Shown here piece by piece: positions 46,710-52,493 of a DNA stretch of 64,000 nucleotides (position 1 is its first letter; each line of letters begins with the position of its first letter). The notes beneath the pieces are model-generated. The model was given only the letters and a program-made list of their open reading frames with translations. It did not search any database and was not told the DNA's origin. Origin of the DNA: Chryseobacterium sp. FH2 (GTDB taxonomy: Bacteria; Bacteroidota; Bacteroidia; Flavobacteriales; Weeksellaceae). Made by a program: the position numbers and the translations under genes. The DNA lies in NCBI RefSeq assembly GCF_001045455.1, contig NZ_LFNE01000010.1, positions 62,001 to 126,000 of the forward strand. Direction: 5' to 3'.

Positions 46710-47958
46710 TTATTTAATTGAAATTTTCTTTAAATATTCTTTGTTTCTATCAGACTTACCAATAGTATATTTTTTTGTCGTTTCTGGAGATAAATGACTT
46801 GCCATACCTTGAGCCAAATTAATCGGAATTATTGGTGCTTCCAAAGAATTCTGAAACTTGTCAAGTTTATCTAAGAATAAATGTTTCCATGAATAAAAAT
46901 CTTCTGTTACTTTAATTGGCTTTTTCGTAAAGGGATCTGTTATCTTATCTGAATCTTTAACATTTCTTTCCATCGTTGAGTAACTAAAGAACGTTTACTT
47001 GCACTCTTCCTGGACGTAAACCTTTTGAAAAAACATAATCATCTTCTGATGTACATTCAAGTAAAATTTGACGCCAATATGGAACAGCTGCAGGTATAAT
47101 TACTTTAGTTTCCCATTCAAATTTCCTTCTTTTTTTTATTAAAACTTTATATTCTTGATTTTCGATATCAACATATTTTGCCTAAACCCTAAATAATTCT
47201 GTTGTTATGGCCCCAGAATAATGGAAAATATTTGCATATCTATAAAATTCTGAAAAATTATCATGTAAATATTGCAAAACAATTGTTTTCTTTCGGTCTG
47301 TTAAAAGTTCTCGTATTGCTGGAGTTTCTACTTTTTTAGAAAGCGAACCAACTGGATTAAATTCAACACAGCCATATTCCAATAACTCATTAAATAATGT
47401 TTTGAGACAACTTCTGTGTTTATTGAATACTGAATTTGTAGTGTAAATAGATTCTAAGATGTTTTTAATATGCCAAATCTTAGTGTCAATTATTCTCAAG
47501 TCAGTATATCCAAGTTCCGGAATAACTTTTTCAATAAGAGTTAACAATTGTCTTGACAAACGCATATAATCTTCTGAGAAGAGTATTTTATCCCGGACCT
47601 TCCAAAGAGCATCCATAAATTTCATACCGGGATTTAATTCACCCAGAGAATTATTCATATAAATTTTTGAAATAGGATTGAACTTTAAATCGTCAAGTTT
47701 ATGCTCCATTTCCTCTTTGAAAATCTCAGCAAATATTTTAAGTTCTCGAAGTGTAGGTTTTGTAAATTTCTTTCTGTATTGAAACCCGTTAGGATATATT
47801 TCTTTAAATTTTGGATCATAGAATCTACATTCTATAAACCACTTTTTCGAAAACTTCGATATTGAAGTAAAATTCATACACCCTTTCGGTGAAAAATAAA
47901 CTCCGGTTCGTTCACAACCATTAGTAAGCTTTATTAGCTCTGTGCTTCGTTTTCTCAT
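46710..47958 (-). pseudogene. Decayed tyrosine recombinase (integrase remnant)
   Basis: The frame from 47958 (MRKRSTELIK) gives the N-terminal and SAM-like region of a Bacteroidetes-type integrase, stops at TAG (47182-47184) within the catalytic domain, and continues in the same frame after it. Two more shifts are needed to reach the 3' piece at 46973-46710, which has the typical tail MASHLSPETTKKYT with the nucleophile Tyr. The first catalytic Arg is lost: the usual GARxTEL reads SGAITTEL. The gene is therefore inactive. It lies about 110 bases past the 3' end of tRNA-Thr(GGT), a classic integration target. Confidence 0.85.
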
Positions 47959-47967
47959 TTTGGTAGA

Positions 47968-47990
47968 TTAATGTTGACGTTAATGTTGAC
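47968..47990. repeat. Tandem repeat upstream of the integrase remnant
   Basis: TTAATGTTGAC occurs at 47968-47978 and 47980-47990, a 12-base period. It lies between the integrase start and tRNA-Thr(GGT) and resembles arm-type binding sites of integrases by position only. Confidence 0.5.
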
Positions 47991-48033
47991 ATCGAACATT
48001 TTCTACCTTTGTTAAAGCTGAATTAAAACCTTG

Positions 48034-48058
48034 AAAACCCCAATGTAGGAAGGGTTTT
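48034..48058 (-). terminator. Possible terminator after tRNA-Thr(GGT)
   Basis: AAAACCC, eleven bases, GGGTTTT, with a moderately T-rich tail on the minus strand. It lies just past the last tRNA of the cluster. Confidence 0.5.
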
Positions 48059-48066
48059 GCAATTAG

Positions 48067-48138
48067 AGCCAACTACGGGACTTGAACCCGTGACCTCTTC
48101 CTTACCAAGGAAGCACTCTACCGCTGAGCTAAGTCGGC
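48067..48138 (-). tRNA. tRNA-Thr (GGT)
   Basis: Cloverleaf on the minus strand: acceptor GCCGACT pairs with AGTTGGC, loop TTGGTAA in the stem CTTCC/GGAAG gives anticodon GGT, and the T-loop is TTCAAGT. CCA is not encoded. It is the downstream end of the tRNA cluster, and the integrase remnant lies beyond its 3' end. Confidence 0.95.
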
Positions 48139-48181
48139 ATTAAACAAAAAAATCACGCTAAAAATAGAGTGATTCTTGTTG

Positions 48182-48254
48182 AGCGGAAGACGAGGGTCGA
48201 ACTCGCGACATTCAGCTTGGAAGGCTGACGCTCTACCAACTGAGCTACTTCCGC
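48182..48254 (-). tRNA. tRNA-Gly (TCC), copy 1
   Basis: Acceptor GCGGAAG pairs with CTTCCGC; the anticodon loop CTTCCAA in stem TCAGC/GCTGA gives TCC. Identical to the copy at 48597-48669. An own promoter lies just upstream at 48288-48318. Confidence 0.95.
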
Positions 48255-48287
48255 AATTTTGTTTCCAAAATTATTGGTAACGCTTTG

Positions 48288-48318
48288 CAAATTTAAGAAA
48301 AATTCTTGAAACTTGCAA
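48288..48318 (-). promoter_or_regulatory. Internal promoter before tRNA-Gly copy 1
   Basis: On the minus strand, TTG (48316-48318), 20 bases, TAAATTTG (48288-48295). The same layout is kept in the diverged spacer of copy 2. Confidence 0.6.
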
Positions 48319-48338
48319 TTTTTTTTAAATATAAACTG

Positions 48339-48419
48339 TGGGAAGAGCAGGATTCGAACCTGCGAAGCCGAAGCAACTGAGTTACAGTCAGTCCCATTTA
48401 GCCACTCTGGAATCTTCCC
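48339..48419 (-). tRNA. tRNA-Tyr (GTA), copy 1
   Basis: Acceptor GGGAAGA pairs with TCTTCCC; stem ACTGA/TCAGT holds loop CTGTAAC with anticodon GTA. The long variable arm gives 81 bases, as expected for tRNA-Tyr. Confidence 0.95.
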
Positions 48420-48435
48420 GAATGTTTATATTAAG

Positions 48436-48509
48436 AGCCTCCAGAGGGATTCGAACCCACGACCCCGAGATTACAAATCACGTGCTCTGGCCAACTGAGC
48501 TATGGAGGC
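48436..48509 (-). tRNA. tRNA-Thr (TGT), copy 1
   Basis: Acceptor GCCTCCA pairs with TGGAGGC; loop TTTGTAA gives anticodon TGT. It has an identical copy at 48853-48926. Confidence 0.93.
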
Positions 48510-48596
48510 ATTTTTAATATCCTGACTGAAAACTGTTGAGAAAATTCTACTCTGAGTTTTTCAGTAGTTAAAAGACACTTTTACAGTGTAATTCTG

Positions 48597-48669
48597 AGCG
48601 GAAGACGAGGGTCGAACTCGCGACATTCAGCTTGGAAGGCTGACGCTCTACCAACTGAGCTACTTCCGC
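48597..48669 (-). tRNA. tRNA-Gly (TCC), copy 2
   Basis: Same sequence as the copy at 48182-48254 (anticodon TCC). Promoter just upstream at 48703-48733. Confidence 0.95.
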
Positions 48670-48702
48670 AATTTTGTTTCCAAAATTATTGGTAACGGTG
48701 TG

Positions 48703-48733
48703 CAAATCTAAGAAAACTCTCTGAGACTCGCAA
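48703..48733 (-). promoter_or_regulatory. Internal promoter before tRNA-Gly copy 2
   Basis: On the minus strand, TTG (48731-48733), 20 bases, TAGATTTG (48703-48710). Confidence 0.6.
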
Positions 48734-48755
48734 GCCTTTTTTTAAATATAAACTG

Positions 48756-48836
48756 TGGGAAGAGCAGGATTCGAACCTGCGAAGCCGAAGCAACTGAGTT
48801 ACAGTCAGTCCCATTTAGCCACTCTGGAATCTTCCC
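48756..48836 (-). tRNA. tRNA-Tyr (GTA), copy 2
   Basis: Same sequence as the copy at 48339-48419 (anticodon GTA). Confidence 0.95.
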
Positions 48837-48852
48837 GAATGTTTATATTAAG

Positions 48853-48926
48853 AGCCTCCAGAGGGATTCGAACCCACGACCCCGAGATTACAAATCACGT
48901 GCTCTGGCCAACTGAGCTATGGAGGC
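48853..48926 (-). tRNA. tRNA-Thr (TGT), copy 2
   Basis: Same sequence as the copy at 48436-48509 (anticodon TGT). It is the first tRNA of the cluster in the transcribed direction, about 45 bases after the inferred start of the promoter at 48977-49007. Confidence 0.93.
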
Positions 48927-48976
48927 ATATAATTAAAAAAAGAATTCAAAAGAACGCTGTTCCCTTTTTGCGAGTG

Positions 48977-49007
48977 CAAATATAGAACGGTTTTTTTGAA
49001 TTCTCAA
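48977..49007 (-). promoter_or_regulatory. Promoter of the tRNA cluster
   Basis: On the minus strand, TTG (49005-49007), 20 bases, TATATTTG (48977-48984), a full match. It lies between hpf and the first tRNA. Confidence 0.65.
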
Positions 49008-49038
49008 ACTTTTTATTGACTTTTTTTATCTTTTTTTT

Positions 49039-49329
49039 CTACGCCATTTCTTTTTTCTTGATTAGTAGCTTTTTAGCAGTATCTACACACATATCTAAAC
49101 TTTCTTCAAAACTAGCAGATGTCTTTTTTACAACGATATCGTCACCCGGAACAGCCAAAATAATCTCGGCAGTTTTGTTCGCTCTATCCGCATTATTTTC
49201 TACTTTTAAAAATATTTTACACTCCTGAATTTTGTCATAGAAAGTATCAAGTTTACTTACTTTCTTTTCAATGTGTGACTCTAATGGTTCATGAGGTGTT
49301 AAACCAATTGATTGTACTGTGATCTTCAT
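49039..49329 (-). CDS. hpf: Ribosome hibernation-promoting factor, short form
   Basis: A 96-residue HPF/RaiA-family protein that binds the ribosome decoding centre in stationary phase. It starts MKITVQSIGLTPHEPLESHI and has the expected beta-alpha-beta-beta-beta-alpha pattern with a conserved KVSKLDTF segment. It overlaps the xerC stop by four bases (ATGA), so the two are coupled. Confidence 0.92.
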   Translation of the reverse strand: MKITVQSIGLTPHEPLESHIEKKVSKLDTFYDKIQECKIFLKVENNADRANKTAEIILAVPGDDIVVKKTSASFEESLDMCVDTAKKLLIKKKEMA

Positions 49330-50213
49330 AATTCTTCTTTTTTAGACGCTCTAGGATGAGCCTGATTAAACACTTTTTTCAATTGTTCAATATTAGCATT
49401 CGTATAAACTTGCGTACTTGCAAGACTGGAATGCCCTAATATCTTTTTTACTTTGGAGATCTCCGCCCCATTATCCAAAACGTGAGTAGCAAAGCTATGA
49501 CGGAGGATGTGAGGACTTCTTTTTTCCTTCGTTGTTATAAGACTAAGGTACTTATTAACTACCACATAAACAAATTTTTCATTGAGTTTTTTCCCTTTCT
49601 TATTTACAAAAAAATATGATTTATATTCATCTTGTGGCATTCTTATGTCTAAATAACTTTTAAGCAAGATAGATAAGTCTTCAGATATAGGAATATATCT
49701 TTCTTTATTTCCTTTACCAATAATTTTAAGCTCATTCCCACTCAAGTTAACACTCTCAAACATCATACCACAAAGCTCCGCTTTCCGAATTCCTGTCTGA
49801 TAAAGTACCTCCATTATACATTTTTCTAATCTATCATTTACTTGCCCAAAAATATTATCATTAAGCACCTGCATCTCCTCTTTAGACATAGGAATCTGCT
49901 TTTCAGGATAAAATTTCAAAGAAGAAATACTTTCAGTGGGAGAAACGTTAATTTCACCTATTTTTAAGAGATAAAGATAAAAACTACGAAGGGAGGAAAG
50001 CTTCCTATTGATACTTCGTCTTGCAATATTATTTTCACTAAGCTCAACAATAAAATTCCGGATAACTTTTTTGTCTGCTTTTGAAATATCTTCGGAAGAC
50101 TCAGTTTTGAGATAGAAATAAGAAAAATCTTCAAGATCTTTCTTATAGCTTGTAATAGTGTGAGGAGAATACCTCTTTTCAAATTGTAAATAGTCTAAAA
50201 ATTTATCTAACAT
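49326..50213 (-). CDS. Tyrosine recombinase XerC/XerD type
   Basis: A 295-residue recombinase likely acting at dif to resolve chromosome dimers. An N-terminal SAM-like domain (about 1-85) precedes the catalytic domain with Arg in TGIRKAELCG (near 145), HILRHSFATHVL (near 240), LGHSS and the nucleophile Tyr in STQVYT near 272. All key residues are present, unlike in the decayed integrase at 46710-47958. Whether it is XerC or XerD is not decided. It lies between hpf and rpsU. Confidence 0.92.
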   Translation of the reverse strand: MLDKFLDYLQFEKRYSPHTITSYKKDLEDFSYFYLKTESSEDISKADKKVIRNFIVELSENNIARRSINRKLSSLRSFYLYLLKIGEINVSPTESISSLKFYPEKQIPMSKEEMQVLNDNIFGQVNDRLEKCIMEVLYQTGIRKAELCGMMFESVNLSGNELKIIGKGNKERYIPISEDLSILLKSYLDIRMPQDEYKSYFFVNKKGKKLNEKFVYVVVNKYLSLITTKEKRSPHILRHSFATHVLDNGAEISKVKKILGHSSLASTQVYTNANIEQLKKVFNQAHPRASKKEEL

Positions 50214-50234
50214 GTTATTAGATTATAAAAACAA

Positions 50235-50274
50235 AAATTCACTTCTCAAATATAAGAATTTAAGAAGTGAATTT
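50235..50274 (-). terminator. rpsU terminator containing the xerC-type -7 element
   Basis: A perfect 12-bp stem (AAATTCACTTCT at 50235-50246 and its complement at 50263-50274) with T-rich tail on the minus strand ends rpsU. Its 16-base loop contains TATATTTG (50247-50254, minus strand), a full -7 promoter match for the recombinase gene. Confidence 0.65.
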
Positions 50275-50296
50275 AGTATAAGTTTAAGAAAATTTC

Positions 50297-50494
50297 TTAA
50301 GCCTGTTCTTCTTTACTAAGAGCTCTTTGCTTATAAGCAGCTTTAAGTCTAGCTTGTCTTAAAGTTACAGAAGGCTTATTAAACTGTTGTCTTGATCTTA
50401 ATTGACGAACTGTACCAGTTTTATCAAATTTTCTTTTATATTTTTTTAACGCTCTGTCGATGGATTCACCATCTTTTACCGGAATTATTAACAT
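50297..50494 (-). CDS. rpsU: 30S ribosomal protein S21
   Basis: A 65-residue basic protein beginning MLIIPVKDGESIDRALKKYKRKF, the S21 signature. S21 binds the 30S platform near the anti-Shine-Dalgarno region. It has a good promoter at 50518-50546 and a hairpin terminator within the gap before the recombinase gene. Confidence 0.96.
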   Translation of the reverse strand: MLIIPVKDGESIDRALKKYKRKFDKTGTVRQLRSRQQFNKPSVTLRQARLKAAYKQRALSKEEQA

Positions 50495-50517
50495 ATATTA
50501 CATCTCATTTTGGATTG

Positions 50518-50546
50518 CAAAACTATGAATTTTTTATTAAACTGCA
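50518..50546 (-). promoter_or_regulatory. rpsU promoter
   Basis: On the minus strand, TTG (50544-50546), 18 bases, TAGTTTTG (50518-50525). Inferred leader about 20 bases. Confidence 0.65.
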
Positions 50547-50686
50547 AAATCCGGGCTCATTTAATATTCTAAATTTTCTTTAAAATAAAATAATCACAAT
50601 AACTAAATACCTTGGCTCTTACCTTTCAGTACACTATAGCGCCTTATAAATAGTATTAAAAAGTTTAATTATTTAAACAAAAGTCT

Positions 50687-50694
50687 TATCTTTG
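50687..50694 (+). promoter_or_regulatory. -7 element of ssrA
   Basis: TATCTTTG lies 16 bases before the mature 5' end at 50711; -33 TTG is imperfect (GTTT near 50663). Confidence 0.5.
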
Positions 50695-50710
50695 CATTCA
50701 ATTTATACTT

Positions 50711-51106
50711 GGGGTTGACTGGTTTCGACAGCAAGATCAATGGATAAGTAAGCATGCAGAGAACCGTAGCGCGATCTCTTTAATCCCTTGCTACAAAATT
50801 TTAACTGGCAACGAAGAGTTCGCTCTTGCAGCTTAATATCGAAGTATAGTAGATCAAGCGTTTTCCCGAAGATAGTAAGGAAGCAAGATATCTCACAAAT
50901 GCTCTGTTCTGCGGCGTTTGATTCTGGGATATAGGAATGCAGAAATAAGGTTTTGGATGCTTTGACCAAAACTCGAAAACTTTAGAAGATAAGCTGAAAG
51001 TTGGGTGTCTGCTCTCTGCTTTCAGCCGAAAACCAATAGTAGAATAAGCATGTAGAAAGCTTATGTATTGCTTGTTTGGACGAGGGTTCGAATCCCTCCA
51101 ACTCCA
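50711..51106 (+). ncRNA. ssrA: Transfer-messenger RNA
   Basis: tmRNA rescues stalled ribosomes by tagging the nascent peptide. The 5' end GGGGTTGACTGGTTTCGACA and 3' end TTCGAATCCCTCCAACTCCA form the tRNA-like domain (acceptor GGGGTTG with CAACTCC). The tag frame at 50807-50836 reads GNEEFALAA then TAA, matching the bacterial AA ending. About 396 bases. CCA is not encoded. The 3' end is a common integration site. Confidence 0.97.
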
Positions 51107-51508
51107 CTTTTTAAGCTAAAGAGAATTTGTAAATTATTGAATTTAAAATAATTACATTTTCTCTTTTCTATTTTGTATCCGAAATTGTATCCGAAAATTA
51201 TATTTGATAATTATTTGCTCTAATTAAACCTCATTTAATTTATTTGAATACTCCTCTAAAATAAGATTTCTATCAGATGTAAAGATACGAACTATATAAA
51301 TGATTTCAAATAAATTAATACCATTTTAGACATGATAGAATATATAAGGAGCTATGATTTTTAATACTGAATTTTAGCTCTTTTTAATGCTTTTACTTAT
51401 TGTGGAAATAAACAATTCAATTTTCATGAGTGGATTACACTTTTGTTTTGACATATTTTTTCTTTTTGATTGCTTTTTTAATATATGCCTAACAACAAAT
51501 TAAAAGGT
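51107..51508. other. Non-coding stretch downstream of ssrA
   Basis: AT-rich, with no supported gene. An imperfect long hairpin near 51119-51163 (AAAGAGAA at one side, TTCTCTTT at the other) could end the tmRNA transcript. A perfect 12-base tandem repeat lies at 51173-51196. No clear promoter for the following frames is seen. Confidence 0.45.
51173..51196. repeat. Perfect tandem 12-mer near ssrA
   Basis: TTGTATCCGAAA occurs twice back to back (51173-51184, 51185-51196). It lies 67 bases beyond the ssrA 3' end, like the 12-base-period repeat about 77 bases beyond tRNA-Thr(GGT). Candidate integrase arm-site footprint. Confidence 0.5.
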
Positions 51509-52016
51509 ATGAAAAATTATTTATCGCTGACTTACTAACTTTTGCTTTTTACGCAAAATTACAAGCTCAAACACAATACAACCTCCCTGCTTCTTTTCCT
51601 ATCGAATCAAGTATGTATAATAGAACAGGTAGCAGAATAAACAGTAATGAACCACCCCCAAACAGTCCCCTCCCACCACCACTTAAATTAAAAAATTAGA
51701 AGAATACTCATCCAGCTTGGACTCCATTGAATATAAAAGTGAAGAATTAGAGGTTTCACCCCAAACAGCAGAATTTAGAAGAGGAGCAATGGGAAATAAT
51801 CCCGATATGTTTAGTCAATTAACAACTCCTAAAAATCCTGTTGAGAACTCAAGTAATACAAGTGTTAATACAAGCGATTACAACCCAAATATCACTTTAA
51901 ATAGTGAATCAACTAACCAAAATAAACCTTGGCAATGGCTAATGTTATTAGGGATAGTCTGCTTTGCTATTTATATCGTTAGAAATAGAAAAACATTTAT
52001 TCAAAAGCACAAATAA
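51509..52016 (+). pseudogene. Signal-peptide, proline-rich, membrane-anchored protein with two frameshifts
   Basis: ATG at 51509 begins a signal-peptide-like frame, but a five-A run (51512-51516) is one A too short, so the reading frame hits a stop; the continuing frame reads LTFAFYAKLQAQTQYNLPAS and then a PPPNSPLPPP segment. It stops at 51697-51699 after another A-run (51690-51695), which again needs one more A to continue as KLEEYSSSLDSIEYKSEE. The remaining part ends in a membrane helix WQWLMLLGIVCFAIYIV and a basic tail. Restored, it is one protein of about 169 residues. No family is recognised. Confidence 0.6.
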
Positions 52017-52017
52017 A

Positions 52018-52227
52018 ATGATAATGCAGTCTCTAACCGCTACAATTGGATTTGGATGTTATACTCCACCTTTTAAACAATACAGTATTTGGGACGACAT
52101 TAATTTATTCTTGATGTTAATCTCATTTGCTGTTTTGTATGTAGGGTGCACTTACTATCTCCTACTGGCGCTGAAACTCGCAACGAATAGACTGAAAAGT
52201 ACTTTTAAAAAGAAAAATACCAAATAA
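52018..52227 (+). CDS. Small membrane protein (69 aa)
   Basis: A 69-residue protein with one strong membrane segment (about 27-50) and a basic C-terminal tail RLKSTFKKKNTK. It starts at ATG 52018, two bases after the stop of the broken upstream gene, so they probably form one transcript. Unknown function. A terminator follows at 52233. Confidence 0.6.
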   Translation: MIMQSLTATIGFGCYTPPFKQYSIWDDINLFLMLISFAVLYVGCTYYLLLALKLATNRLKSTFKKKNTK

Positions 52228-52232
52228 TCAAT

Positions 52233-52256
52233 AACCTGCCTACAATATGGCAGGTT
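52233..52256 (+). terminator. Terminator after the small membrane gene
   Basis: AACCTGCC, eight bases, GGCAGGTT, then TGTTTTT. Confidence 0.8.
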
Positions 52257-52355
52257 TGTTTTTATAAGCATTATGAAACTACTACATTATTTGTAGTTCA
52301 CTATAATATTCCCAAAAGAAATTTTAATGCGTCAAGTTCTGGCGTGTATGAGGAT

Positions 52356-52363
52356 TAGCTTTG
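52356..52363 (+). promoter_or_regulatory. -7 element upstream of the peptidase-toxin gene
   Basis: TAGCTTTG is a full TAnnTTTG match, 45 bases before the ATG at 52409 and 130 before the GTG at 52494. It favours the ATG as the intended start. Confidence 0.5.
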
Positions 52364-52493
52364 CTTTAAAAACATTAAAACAAAATATTAATTGCTAAAA
52401 CACAGCTTATGAAAAAAACTATTTGATGATGAGTGGAGTGATGATCTCTCTGAGTTCAAGGTCATTTCTATAGAAGATTTAAACAAAGGATTT

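Noticed and set aside
48313-48985. Two open frames (48313-48498 and 48755-48985) with GRAGFEPAKPKQLSY-like peptides
   Set aside because: They are translations across tRNA-Tyr and tRNA-Thr on the opposite strand; this is a known false protein type.
50703-50969. Open frame on the minus strand, 88 codons
   Set aside because: It lies entirely antisense to ssrA, whose ends, tag frame and acceptor stem are clear.
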